Source: Sulfobacillus harzensis (GTDB lineage: Bacteria; Bacillota; Sulfobacillia; Sulfobacillales; Sulfobacillaceae). Taken from it: DNA of 64,000 bases. A model generated the notes under the pieces. The model did not search any database, was not told where the DNA came from, and was given only the letters and a program-made list of their open reading frames with translations. The DNA is taken from the NCBI RefSeq assembly GCF_012933365.1, contig NZ_JABBVZ010000008.1:1-64000 (forward strand), written 5' to 3'. Positions 38,775 to 47,632 of the stretch are shown one piece after another; the first letter of the stretch is position 1, and the number at the start of each line of letters is the position of its first letter. The translations under genes and the position numbers were made by a program.

Positions 38775-40916
38775 TCACCCACGCCGAAGCGATATCGGTG
38801 TAATCCGCTGCCACTCAGGCACCGCCCCATTGTCCGCCTGCTCGGCATATGGCGCGACGGACGACGGCGCCCCAATAACGATGACCATGACTAGGGCATC
38901 ATCACGTCCATCCTGGCTATCCCCCAACATGAAGCTCAACAGAGCCTCAGCCATCATCTCCGGGTCCCCCACCGGCATTTGCTCTAAGAAGCGTTTGAGT
39001 CGCGCTTCCCCGCTCCTCTGATCGTCCTCCATAACCCCATCGGTCACCATCACGACCACGTCGCCGGGTTCCACCGGTTGAGTAATCGGATCGATGGCGA
39101 CATCTTGCACGATTCCCACCGGAAGACTATGGCCGCGCACTTCAAATACGTGGCCGCGCCGACGAATGAAGGTCGGGGAGGCAGCCACCTTGACGATCTC
39201 CATCTGACGCGCTTCCTGGTCGAGCAGCAACAAATCTAAGGTGGCAAAATGGTCGTCTACCGATCGCAGCAACAGCGTGCTGTTGACCGCCCGCACCGCC
39301 AGCGGTTGGGAGAACCCCGCCATCAAGAGCTGCTCTAACAGCGACATGGCCGCGCCGCTTTCCCAAGCGGCCCGTGGTCCCACTCCCATTCCGTCGGAAA
39401 TGCCAAACACCACTCGGGTGGGTGACAAATCACAGATGAGCTCACTGTCCCCGCTAATGACCCCCCCACGGCGGGGCCTTTTGGCAACGCCCACGCGATA
39501 TCCCAAGGGTTCGACGCGCCAGCGGCGGCGCTTCACTGTGGGCGTCGCTTGGACGTCCTGGGCCATTTCGGCCACCAATTGCGCCAATCCTGTGAGCTGG
39601 AGTTCGGCCAATGCACGACTCTCCTTGATGCGCAACGCAAAGTTTGCCCGCTCCTTTTCCCGATTCATGGCCAAATTCGTGGCATGGGCTACGGCGTCCG
39701 GGCGTATGCAGCGCCGAGCCAAATCGCCCTCTAAGTCCTCATCGGTTACCACGGCGTCCTCCGCCTTGGCACTTAAGTCCATGAGCCCGCGATATGAACG
39801 ATAGAACTCATCTTCCCAGCACGAGCGATATAACGAGCACTTTTTGCAAACCGACTCCACCACGGACTGCACCAACTGCGTTTCTGGCGCTTGAATCTCT
39901 TCATCCACCCGAAAGGCACGGGCCATTTCCCGCATGACATCGGCGATTTTGGTCATTCGCTCCCCCAATAGGTCCCGGGCATTAACCCCGGCGAACGACT
40001 CCGCCCAGCGCCGGGCGATTGCGATTACGCTATCCGGCACCGCCTGAAAAACGGCGGCTGCCCCTGCCATTGATACCCAAAAGGGTTTCAGCGGGCTGGG
40101 CATCTGAATGAAGACCGCGTAAAGCAAGACCCCAGCGACAAGGCCCACGGAGGCCCAACGCCAGTGCTTGGTGCCTAGCCACCCAGCCAGGAACCCCCCG
40201 GCGACCAAAATACCGACCATAACGTCTGCGGAACCCCCGCGAAGCGCAAGCGTCACCCCAAGCGTAGCGCCGGCCACTGCTCCTCCGGCGGGACCTTGAA
40301 TGGCGGTGGCCGACAGCATCACCAGCGCGCCAAAAAAAAGACTAGGATTGACATCAAAAATCTGATAACCCGCTAATCCTGCGATGAGACACCCTAACGA
40401 GGCCAATGCCAACACCAACGTGCGACGATCGACATCACCGACCAGAACCCGCTCCAACTCGCGGGACAACAAGAAAAACAGCAGTATAGAGCCGGCCGCA
40501 ACCAGCGCCGCAACAATCAACGTGTAGGATGTCCCCGCATGGCCGGCCAAAAACAGGCCTGCTGCCCCCAGCGCTAGCAGCGGCCATCGCAGAAACTGCC
40601 ATCCCGGTCGGTACCAGGGCAAGGGCACAACCAACCCCCATGCCAATAACACCACGGCCGATAGCCACCCTGCCGCCAAAAGCGTGCCCGCCAGCCCACC
40701 CAACATTAAGGGTGCATACCAGTGGCGCCGCTTGGGCCAAACCATCAAGGAAAAAATTGCGACAAATGGTGCCGCATGATGATAGAGCATGGCTTGTCCA
40801 AAGATGGCTCCGGCGACTCCCACGCCGATTCGCTCTTTCCATCGCGATGCCGCACCAGTTGTCGACTGCTGGTTAATCCACCGGTTATCGTTCATCCTCA
40901 CGACCTCGCCCGCCAT
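38775..40916 (-). CDS. spoIIE: Stage II sporulation protein E, PP2C phosphatase
   Basis: A 713-residue protein with about ten N-terminal membrane segments, a central regulatory region and a C-terminal PP2C domain (VFGISDGMGVGPRAAWESGAA and MVTDGVME metal-binding blocks). In Bacillus it dephosphorylates SpoIIAA to activate sigma F in the forespore and binds the division machinery. A conserved Cys pair (CKKC, plus a later C) lies in the central region. GGAGG is 6 bases before the ATG. Its presence marks a spore former. Confidence 0.95.
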   Translation of the reverse strand: MAGEVVRMNDNRWINQQSTTGAASRWKERIGVGVAGAIFGQAMLYHHAAPFVAIFSLMVWPKRRHWYAPLMLGGLAGTLLAAGWLSAVVLLAWGLVVPLPWYRPGWQFLRWPLLALGAAGLFLAGHAGTSYTLIVAALVAAGSILLFFLLSRELERVLVGDVDRRTLVLALASLGCLIAGLAGYQIFDVNPSLFFGALVMLSATAIQGPAGGAVAGATLGVTLALRGGSADVMVGILVAGGFLAGWLGTKHWRWASVGLVAGVLLYAVFIQMPSPLKPFWVSMAGAAAVFQAVPDSVIAIARRWAESFAGVNARDLLGERMTKIADVMREMARAFRVDEEIQAPETQLVQSVVESVCKKCSLYRSCWEDEFYRSYRGLMDLSAKAEDAVVTDEDLEGDLARRCIRPDAVAHATNLAMNREKERANFALRIKESRALAELQLTGLAQLVAEMAQDVQATPTVKRRRWRVEPLGYRVGVAKRPRRGGVISGDSELICDLSPTRVVFGISDGMGVGPRAAWESGAAMSLLEQLLMAGFSQPLAVRAVNSTLLLRSVDDHFATLDLLLLDQEARQMEIVKVAASPTFIRRRGHVFEVRGHSLPVGIVQDVAIDPITQPVEPGDVVVMVTDGVMEDDQRSGEARLKRFLEQMPVGDPEMMAEALLSFMLGDSQDGRDDALVMVIVIGAPSSVAPYAEQADNGAVPEWQRITPISLRRG

Positions 40917-41020
40917 CGACGTCCTCCTGCGCTGTCTAAAGTCATCCTTAATTTACCAATCACGGTCGGATGAAATTGGCAGAATGTGTAGAGCGTTTCC
41001 AGAGGTTCTCGACACCAGCC

Positions 41021-41053
41021 GCAAAGAAAAGACCCTCGGCGCAAAGCCGAGGG
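41021..41053 (-). terminator. Intrinsic terminator after galU
   Basis: On the minus strand CCCTCGGC-TTTGC-GCCGAGGG is an 8-bp perfect stem followed by TCTTTTCTTT. It lies 29 bases beyond the galU stop and would insulate spoIIE. Confidence 0.88.
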
Positions 41054-41081
41054 ATGCGAGGAGGCCGAATCGACTCGGTCG

Positions 41082-41966
41082 TTACTCGGGCAATAATGAA
41101 TCGGCCAAGAGTTCCCGGAGGTATTGTAAGACATCGTCCCGCATGTCGTCCCGGTCCAATGCGGCTTCGATGGTTGCTTTGACAAAGCCGAGTTTTTCTC
41201 CCACATCATAGCGCTTGCCCACATAGGGCACCGCAATCAACTGATGTTCCCGGGCTAAAATATCCAGCGCATCGGTCAGCTGAATTTCCCCTCCCGCCCC
41301 CTTCGGCAAGTCGGCCAATAGATGAAAGACGGCCGGATCCAAAACATATCTGCCCATGATTGCCAGGGGGTTGTCGGGGGCTTCGCTGGCAGGCGGTTTT
41401 TCGACCAAATGGCTCACCTTGACTGTACCGTCCGTCTGCTCTTGGCCATAGACAATCCCGTAACGCGAAGCTTCTTGACGCGGAACACGCTGGACCGCTA
41501 CGACCGAACGCCCAGGCTTCCAATGCGCCAACAACTGCGCCAAAATGGGCGGGTGCCCCACCATCACGTCATCCCCCAAAAGCACCGCGAACGGCTCATC
41601 ACCAACATGGCGCCGTGCTGCAAGCACTGCATGGCCTAGACCCATCGGCACTTTTTGGCGAATGAAGTGCAAGTTGGCTAGGGCACTCACCTTCTGCACA
41701 ACGTGCAAGAGATCATCCTTGCCGCGTTCACGAAGGAACTCTTCGAGTTCCGGCGCCCGGTCGAAATGATCTTCAATCGAACCTTTGTCCCGACCAATCA
41801 CCACCAGAAAGTCGTCGATGCCGGATTGCACCGCTTCTTCCACCACCAGCTGGATGGTCGGAGTGTCGATAATTGGGATCATTTCCTTCGGTTGCGCTTT
41901 AGTGGCCGGCAAAAACCGAGTCCCGAGCCCCGCCGCTGGAATCACCGCTTTGTGCACACGCGTCAT
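41082..41966 (-). CDS. galU: UTP-glucose-1-phosphate uridylyltransferase
   Basis: A protein of about 294 residues making UDP-glucose for envelope polymers. The nucleotide-binding GLGTRFLPATKAQPKEM, LLGDDVM and VEKPPASEAP blocks are typical. I start at ATG 41966 with GGAGG 5 bases upstream; the open frame runs another 63 codons into manC but that part is not GalU-like. It follows manC by 37 bases, probably one transcript for sugar nucleotides. Confidence 0.95.
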   Translation of the reverse strand: MTRVHKAVIPAAGLGTRFLPATKAQPKEMIPIIDTPTIQLVVEEAVQSGIDDFLVVIGRDKGSIEDHFDRAPELEEFLRERGKDDLLHVVQKVSALANLHFIRQKVPMGLGHAVLAARRHVGDEPFAVLLGDDVMVGHPPILAQLLAHWKPGRSVVAVQRVPRQEASRYGIVYGQEQTDGTVKVSHLVEKPPASEAPDNPLAIMGRYVLDPAVFHLLADLPKGAGGEIQLTDALDILAREHQLIAVPYVGKRYDVGEKLGFVKATIEAALDRDDMRDDVLQYLRELLADSLLPE

Positions 41967-42003
41967 GGGATCCTCCTTTTCACATCCATCGTCATGTCTG
42001 GGC

Positions 42004-43059
42004 TTACAACAAGTGGTCGTGGTTACCGTTATCGCGCAGCGCCTGAACAACCTTGCGTACATCCTGACTTCGATCCGGCCCCAAAATAAGAACCGCATCA
42101 TGCGTGGCAACCACGTACAAGTCTTTGACGCCCACAAACGACAACAATGGGCCATCTGTAATAGCAGTCACATTTTCCGTTTCAACAAACACCGCATTGC
42201 CCCGAACTGCATTTTGCTCTTCGTCACGCGGCAACAAGCGCGCTAGGGACGCGAAAGTGCCCACGTCGTCCCAACCGATTTCTGCCGGCAACACGTACAC
42301 TTGATGGGCTTTCTCCATAATTCCGTGGTCCACGGAGATGGCCGGCAATTCGTCGAAAATCTCCCCTTGCCTTTCGGGTTCGTCAGCTAGCACCTCAATC
42401 GCCTGCGCTAGGGTGGGGAGAAACTCGCGTACCGAGGCTAAAAACTCTTCGGCGCGGAAGACAAACATCCCCGAATTCCAGTAAAACCGGCCGCTCTCCA
42501 CCATGCGCTCGGCCACGTCCCGTGGCGGCTTCTCAACAAACCGGGCCACCTTCATGACGTCAGGCTGACTAAAAGCCGAGCCATTATGCTCAATATAGCC
42601 GTAGCCGGTTTCCGGATGAGTGGGCACGATGCCAAAGGTATAGAAGCCGCCATGCTCTTCTGCCATCGCCAGCGCCCGCATCGCTAAAGCACGGAAACGG
42701 TCCGCCCTTTGAATCACATGGTCTGACGGCAACACCAGCATCACGGCTTCGGGATCTTGGCGATAAATCAGCTCAGCCGCCCACGCGATGGAGGGCGCTG
42801 TATTGCATCCCCGGGGTTCTCCGAGAATTTGCGTTCGGGGTACCTCGGGGAGATTTTGCGAGACCTTTTCTACATAGTCCATGCCTGTGACCACAAAAGT
42901 GTGCTGGTCATCAATGACGGAGGCAATGCGATCGCGAGTGGACTGCAACATGCTTCGCTCGCCAACCAGGGTCAGAAATTGTTTGGGATGCATCACACGA
43001 GATAAAGGCCAAAACCGTTCACCACGGCCGCCTGCCAAAATCACTAACCAACGCGCCAT
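42004..43059 (-). CDS. manC: Mannose-1-phosphate guanylyltransferase
   Basis: A 351-residue enzyme forming GDP-mannose. The start ILAGGRGERFWPLSR is the family signature; VLPSDHVI and VEKPPRDVAERM are also present, and the C-terminal part has the sugar nucleotide beta-sheet but no isomerase domain. The ribosome site is weak, 3 bases after the aminotransferase stop, which suggests coupling. Confidence 0.93.
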   Translation of the reverse strand: MARWLVILAGGRGERFWPLSRVMHPKQFLTLVGERSMLQSTRDRIASVIDDQHTFVVTGMDYVEKVSQNLPEVPRTQILGEPRGCNTAPSIAWAAELIYRQDPEAVMLVLPSDHVIQRADRFRALAMRALAMAEEHGGFYTFGIVPTHPETGYGYIEHNGSAFSQPDVMKVARFVEKPPRDVAERMVESGRFYWNSGMFVFRAEEFLASVREFLPTLAQAIEVLADEPERQGEIFDELPAISVDHGIMEKAHQVYVLPAEIGWDDVGTFASLARLLPRDEEQNAVRGNAVFVETENVTAITDGPLLSFVGVKDLYVVATHDAVLILGPDRSQDVRKVVQALRDNGNHDHLL

Positions 43060-43062
43060 CCT

Positions 43063-44238
43063 TTAAGCCTGACCTACTTTCTGGTGGTATGTCTCTTCAA
43101 GCGCTCCCAATCCGGAGGGCACATCATGGCCTTCACTGGTCAGCACCGACCGGAGGGCGGTCAATAGGGTCATCATATGCGCAATCTGTGCGCCCTGACC
43201 CATAACCCCAACGCGCCAAATCTTTCCAGCCCACGGGCCCAACCCACCCGCAATCTCAATCCCATGATCTTCAAGCAGTCGCCGGCGCACCTGGGCCTCA
43301 TTCACCCCAGCGGGGACTCGAACCGTCGCCACCGTCGGCAAGCGATGGGACACAGGAACCATCAGCTGCAAGCCCATAGCCTCGAGCCCCGCCCAAAGCG
43401 CCTCTGCCACCCGCCGATGTCGATTGAAGACAGCATCCAAACCTTCGTCGAGAATGAGATCCAGCGCCGCATCCAGGGCATAGATCATGCTGATGGGCGC
43501 CGTGTGATGATATGCCCGGGCACGACCTAAGTACTGGGCAATCGCAGACAGGTCAAAATACCAACTGGGAACTGGCATAGTTCGCTCCTGGAGCCGCTCT
43601 AAAGCCTGGTCATTGACCGTTATGGGAGCTAGCCCCGGCGGAGCTCCGAGACACTTTTGCGTTCCGGAAAAGACAATGTCAAAGCCCATCCGATCAACCT
43701 CGACAGGAATCCCCCCAAGAGCGGTCACGGCATCCACGAGCAGCAGCGCCCCGTGATGATGGACGAGGTCCGCCCATCCTTCCAGGGGCTGCAGCACTCC
43801 CGTCGAGGTTTCGGCTTTCACCACCGCTACCAAGCGGGTTTCCGGATGCTGTTGCAACGCAATTTGCAACTGTTCGCGCGACACGATTTCCCCGAAAGGG
43901 ACCGAGAGAGACACCACCTCAGCGCCTAAGCGGCGTGCGGCATCTGCTAGCCGCTGCCCAAAAATGCCTTGTTCGACCACAATAACCGTATCGCCCGGCT
44001 CAAGAAAGTTGACCAAACTCATCTGCATGCCAGCGCTGCCCGTCCCTGATACGGGAAAGGTCAGCCGGTTTGTGGTTCCAAAGACCTGCCGCAGTTTGTC
44101 CTGCACCCCGTCGACTAGCGCCAAAAAGGCGGGGTCCAGATGGCCCAGCACCGGGCGCGCCATCGCTTGGCGCACCGCCTCGGACACCGGAGAGGGCCCC
44201 GGCGCCAACAGCAGGCGTTCCGGCAACACCCCTGCCAT
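43063..44238 (-). CDS. Class V aminotransferase (alanine/serine-glyoxylate type)
   Basis: A 391-residue PLP enzyme that starts LLLAPGPSPVSEAVRQAM, the pattern of serine- or alanine-glyoxylate aminotransferases. The lysine that binds PLP is in FSGTQKCLGAPPGLAP, after the LLVDAVTALGG aspartate strand. Specificity among Ala, Ser and glyoxylate is not certain. GGGAG precedes the ATG. Divergent from deoC. Confidence 0.9.
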   Translation of the reverse strand: MAGVLPERLLLAPGPSPVSEAVRQAMARPVLGHLDPAFLALVDGVQDKLRQVFGTTNRLTFPVSGTGSAGMQMSLVNFLEPGDTVIVVEQGIFGQRLADAARRLGAEVVSLSVPFGEIVSREQLQIALQQHPETRLVAVVKAETSTGVLQPLEGWADLVHHHGALLLVDAVTALGGIPVEVDRMGFDIVFSGTQKCLGAPPGLAPITVNDQALERLQERTMPVPSWYFDLSAIAQYLGRARAYHHTAPISMIYALDAALDLILDEGLDAVFNRHRRVAEALWAGLEAMGLQLMVPVSHRLPTVATVRVPAGVNEAQVRRRLLEDHGIEIAGGLGPWAGKIWRVGVMGQGAQIAHMMTLLTALRSVLTSEGHDVPSGLGALEETYHQKVGQA

Positions 44239-44316
44239 CCATCCATCTCCCTTCGACCCATTAATGCCCCCATTTTAACATGACTCGCGAAGAGGCGTAG
44301 GTAAGGGCGAAATCGG

Positions 44317-44342
44317 TATAATGACACTAAGGAGATGAGACC
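44317..44342 (+). promoter_or_regulatory. deoC -10 box and ribosome binding site
   Basis: TATAAT at 44317-44322 gives a predicted transcription start near 44329, only about 14 bases before the GTG start. AAGGAG follows it. The -35 region is poor, so an activator may help. Confidence 0.5.
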
Positions 44343-45014
44343 GTGACACGCCAAGAACTGGCACGTTTTTTAGACCACACGCTATTGAAGCCCGATGCGA
44401 CTGTTCGCGACATTGAGCAACTGGTTGCAGATGCCTTGACATGGAACACCTACGCGGTGTGCGTCAACAGCGCCTATGTCCCCTTAGTCAGCCAACTACG
44501 CGGACACCACACCGATTTACACATTGCCTCGACCGTCGGATTCCCTCTCGGTCAGGCGCTGACCGCATGTAAGGTTGCCGAAACAGAGGAGGCGATCGCC
44601 GCTGGTGCGGATGAGATTGATCTGGTGTGGAATCTGGGGTTCTTCCTTTCAGGCCGCCATAAGGAGGTGGAAAAGGATATTCAAGCGGTCGTGAATGCCG
44701 CCAAAGCCATTCCAGTCAAAGTGATTCTGGAAACCGGGCGCCTTTCCCCGGAGCAAATGCGAACAGGGGCTCAACTAGCTGTGGGAGCCGGGGCCAAGAC
44801 CGTGAAAACCTCCACCGGATTTGGATTTGGCGGGGCCACCGTCGAGGCGGTGCGCATTCTTCGAGAAGCCGTAGGCCCCGATATTGGCGTCAAGGCGTCG
44901 GGCGGCGTTTCCACGTACAACGATGCGCTTCTAATGATTGCAGCGGGAGCGACCCGCATTGGTCTCTCCAAGACGGGCCAAGTTTTAGCTGAAGCGCCAG
45001 CCCAGCAAAGTTAA
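44343..45014 (+). CDS. deoC: Deoxyribose-phosphate aldolase
   Basis: The 223-residue TIM-barrel enzyme splits 2-deoxyribose 5-phosphate into glyceraldehyde 3-phosphate and acetaldehyde for nucleoside catabolism. FLDHTLLKPDA, the CKVAETEEAI block, VKVILETGRLSPEQ and the Schiff-base lysine in VKTSTGFGFGGAT are all clear. The start is GTG, 8 bases after AAGGAG. Single gene, no other deo genes nearby. Confidence 0.96.
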   Translation: MTRQELARFLDHTLLKPDATVRDIEQLVADALTWNTYAVCVNSAYVPLVSQLRGHHTDLHIASTVGFPLGQALTACKVAETEEAIAAGADEIDLVWNLGFFLSGRHKEVEKDIQAVVNAAKAIPVKVILETGRLSPEQMRTGAQLAVGAGAKTVKTSTGFGFGGATVEAVRILREAVGPDIGVKASGGVSTYNDALLMIAAGATRIGLSKTGQVLAEAPAQQS

Positions 45015-45124
45015 TACGACCGTCCAACGGCTCGTTCCCGCGCCAATGCAACGACCCGCCAACCATTAATTGCCTAGCGGACAAGATTCCCAAAAGGGGC
45101 GGAGGCGCCGTTTCTGCGCCGTTG

Positions 45125-46027
45125 CTAGGTAGGAAAGCGAACGTCTTGAAGATTGTTAAACAACGCTTCGGCGGCCCGGGATAACGGAACATCGGGGAGG
45201 CGAACCAGCCCTACGTGGTGTATCGGCATTTCGGGCTCAAGGTGGAGCTGAAAGAGCTGTTGCTCTATCAGCTCCTTTTCCACAAACTCCCGGACCACCG
45301 CCGCTACCCCAAACCCCGCATGCGCAAAGGCGGCTAGCAAGTCGATGCTCCCCAGTTCGATTTCCGGACGGAGAGAGACACCATTTTCTTCTAAGAACGT
45401 TTCGATCCGAGATCGGGTCACACTCCCCTTGTCCAGCACCATCACGGGCTGCTTCGCCAATTCCGAAAGAGGCATCATCGCGCGCGCCAAATGGCGATAC
45501 CGTTCGCCCACCACAAAGCAATCATGCAGCGCGGGACCCGAGTGAACGACCAGCCTTGGATCCATAATGGGAAGGTTGACAACCCCGAATTCGATTTGGC
45601 CTGCATGCAGCAATTCAACGGTTTCCAGGGACGTCCGGTTAGTCACATGAAGACGGACCTCGGGATGGTTACGATGGAAGTCCGACAAGACGGGAAGCAG
45701 GTAGTGCCGGCAAAGGTTATCGCTAGCGCCGATGCGAACCTCGCCCCGGTTTAGCCGCTGCATGGCAGCCACATGCCGTTCCCCCGTGTCAATAAGTTGA
45801 AAGGCTTGTTGAAGATGATCCAGCAACACCGCTCCTTCCGGAGTGACCCGGACCCCGCGCGATCCCCGAAGCAAAAGCGGGCTGCCCACCTCATCCTCCA
45901 ATTTCTTCATGGCCTGACTGATTGCCGGCTGCGAAAGATAAAGGCGCTCGGCTGCCCGAGTTAAGCTGCCGGTTTCCGCCACGACAACAAAAATCCGATA
46001 ACGCTCCAAAGGGCTGCTTATATTCAT
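45125..46027 (-). CDS. LysR-family transcriptional regulator
   Basis: A 300-residue protein with the N-terminal winged helix (GSLTRAAERLYLSQPAISQAMKKLEDEVGSPLL) and a C-terminal periplasmic-binding-like effector domain (GEVRIGASDNLCRHYLLP). It resembles the CysB/CbbR/YofA-type group; the effector is unknown. Divergent from purA with a 91-base gap, so it may control purA or itself. GGAGG precedes the ATG by about 10 bases. Confidence 0.93.
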   Translation of the reverse strand: MNISSPLERYRIFVVVAETGSLTRAAERLYLSQPAISQAMKKLEDEVGSPLLLRGSRGVRVTPEGAVLLDHLQQAFQLIDTGERHVAAMQRLNRGEVRIGASDNLCRHYLLPVLSDFHRNHPEVRLHVTNRTSLETVELLHAGQIEFGVVNLPIMDPRLVVHSGPALHDCFVVGERYRHLARAMMPLSELAKQPVMVLDKGSVTRSRIETFLEENGVSLRPEIELGSIDLLAAFAHAGFGVAAVVREFVEKELIEQQLFQLHLEPEMPIHHVGLVRLPDVPLSRAAEALFNNLQDVRFPT

Positions 46028-46050
46028 TCAACTTATGCCTCCTCATAGAT

Positions 46051-46118
46051 CTATTAATTTCAATTATACACCGGGGAAATTTATACTGGTTCCGGATTCA
46101 TTTGCGAGGAGGATTATC
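46051..46118 (+). promoter_or_regulatory. purA promoter region, possible LysR site
   Basis: TATACT (46084 region) preceded after 17 bp by TTCAAT makes a modest sigma-A promoter upstream of purA. The AT-rich segment between the divergent lysR-type gene and purA (ATTAATTTCAATTAT) is a plausible regulator site, but no defined operator is visible. Confidence 0.35.
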
Positions 46119-47396
46119 ATGAGCGCGACGGCCGTGGTAGGTGCGAATTGGGGCGACGAAGGCAAGGGAAAGATGACCGACCACTTGGCGGAAACAGCCG
46201 ACGTGGTGGTACGGTTTCAAGGCGGAAACAATGCGGGACATACAATTTTAAATCCGTACGGCAAGTTTGCTCTCCATCTCTTGCCATCAGGCGTCTTTTA
46301 CCCCCACGTAACCAATGTTATTGGGCCGGGGGTGGCCGTAAACCCGAAAGCTCTGGTCGCTGAGTTGGACAATCTTCTCAAACAAGGTCTTGCCGCCCCG
46401 AAATTGGCTATTTCCGATCGAGCGCAGGTGGTGCTTGAAGCGCATGTGCAACTCGACACCGCGGAAGAAGAACGGCTTGGAGCCCGACAGTTCGGATCGA
46501 CGCGCTCCGGCATTGCGCCCTTTTATGCGGATAAGGCACTCAAAATTGGAATACGCGTGGCGGATCTCTTTGACCCCATCTCATTGCGGGCCAAATTGTC
46601 GCACTCCCTTGAGCTGAAAAACGTCCTCCTGCAATTTGCGTACCGTCAACCCCCACTAGAGTCTGACCTTGTGGCACGGGATTTGGAACAATGGGCACAT
46701 GCGTTGAAGCCCTACGTCACAGATACCACGGAACTTCTTCGGCGAGCCTTGGACGACGAACGCCATATTCTTTTAGAGGGACAACTCGGTGCCCTGCGCG
46801 ATCCCGACCATGGCATCTACCCCTTCACCACCTCATCCTCGACCCTAGCTGGCTATGCCACCGTTGGAGCAGGTATACCTCCGCAAGCTATCGACTGTAT
46901 CATCGCGGTGACAAAGGCTTACTCGAGCTGCGTCGGAGCGGGGCCGTTTGTCACCGAACTTTTTGGTGAAGCCGCTCAGGCCTTACGAGAACGCGGCGGG
47001 GATGCCGGCGAATACGGCGCTACTACCGGTCGGCCGCGGCGGGTAGGCTGGTTCGACGCGGTCGCCACCCGCTATGGTGCGAAAATTCAAGGCGCGACGG
47101 AACTGGCCCTTACCAACTTGGACGTCCTGAGTCATTGGGAGCGCATCCCAGTCGCCGTCGCTTATCGGATTAACGGCAAGCAAACCACGGCATTCCCCTC
47201 TCGCAATCTCGATCAAGCAGAACCGATTTATGAAACGCTGGAAGGGTGGAAGACCGACATCACACGCGTTCGCCGGTACGAAGACTTGCCCCTCGCCGCG
47301 CGCACCTATGTCGAACGGCTCGAGACCCTTGTGGAGACCCCAATTCGCTGGATTTCCGTGGGACCCAAGCGCGACCAGGTGATCCGTCGCCCATAG
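46119..47396 (+). CDS. purA: Adenylosuccinate synthetase
   Basis: The 425-residue enzyme joins IMP and aspartate in AMP synthesis. Signatures are VGANWGDEGKGKMTD at the N-terminus (active-site Asp and GTP site), RFQGGNNAGHTI, GSTRSGIAPFYADK and GEYGATTGRPRRVGW. Start at the ATG with GAGGAGG 7 bases upstream. It is monocistronic, followed by a possible tiny membrane protein gene. Confidence 0.97.
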   Translation: MSATAVVGANWGDEGKGKMTDHLAETADVVVRFQGGNNAGHTILNPYGKFALHLLPSGVFYPHVTNVIGPGVAVNPKALVAELDNLLKQGLAAPKLAISDRAQVVLEAHVQLDTAEEERLGARQFGSTRSGIAPFYADKALKIGIRVADLFDPISLRAKLSHSLELKNVLLQFAYRQPPLESDLVARDLEQWAHALKPYVTDTTELLRRALDDERHILLEGQLGALRDPDHGIYPFTTSSSTLAGYATVGAGIPPQAIDCIIAVTKAYSSCVGAGPFVTELFGEAAQALRERGGDAGEYGATTGRPRRVGWFDAVATRYGAKIQGATELALTNLDVLSHWERIPVAVAYRINGKQTTAFPSRNLDQAEPIYETLEGWKTDITRVRRYEDLPLAARTYVERLETLVETPIRWISVGPKRDQVIRRP

Positions 47397-47460
47397 AAAG
47401 GCCAGCTTGTTGCCGCAGGTAGCATAGAACGCCGAGGGACGTGGCACCCTCACCGTGGTG

Positions 47461-47559
47461 ATGTCGTTGCTCTTTATTCTGGCATTTTTAGGTCTAGGAA
47501 TCGTGGTGTTAGGCTTCATTGCCCTGCGCCACCTGTTTCGCTACCGGTCCAATCATTAA
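47461..47559 (+). CDS. Possible small membrane protein, 32 aa
   Basis: ATG at 47461 opens a 32-codon frame encoding one hydrophobic helix (LLFILAFLGLGIVVLGFIA) followed by a basic tail RHLFRYRS. It lies 64 bases after purA with no strong ribosome site (GAGGGAC is distant), and GTG codons just upstream in the same frame could also serve. It could be a real small membrane protein or a chance frame. The rest of 47397-47632 has nothing else I recognise. Confidence 0.35.
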   Translation: MSLLFILAFLGLGIVVLGFIALRHLFRYRSNH

Positions 47560-47632
47560 ACACCATACCGGTTTGAGCCTTAGACATAGCTCTGGCTTGG
47601 GTGCTATTCTTTGATCGCTTATCGGCGCCAAC

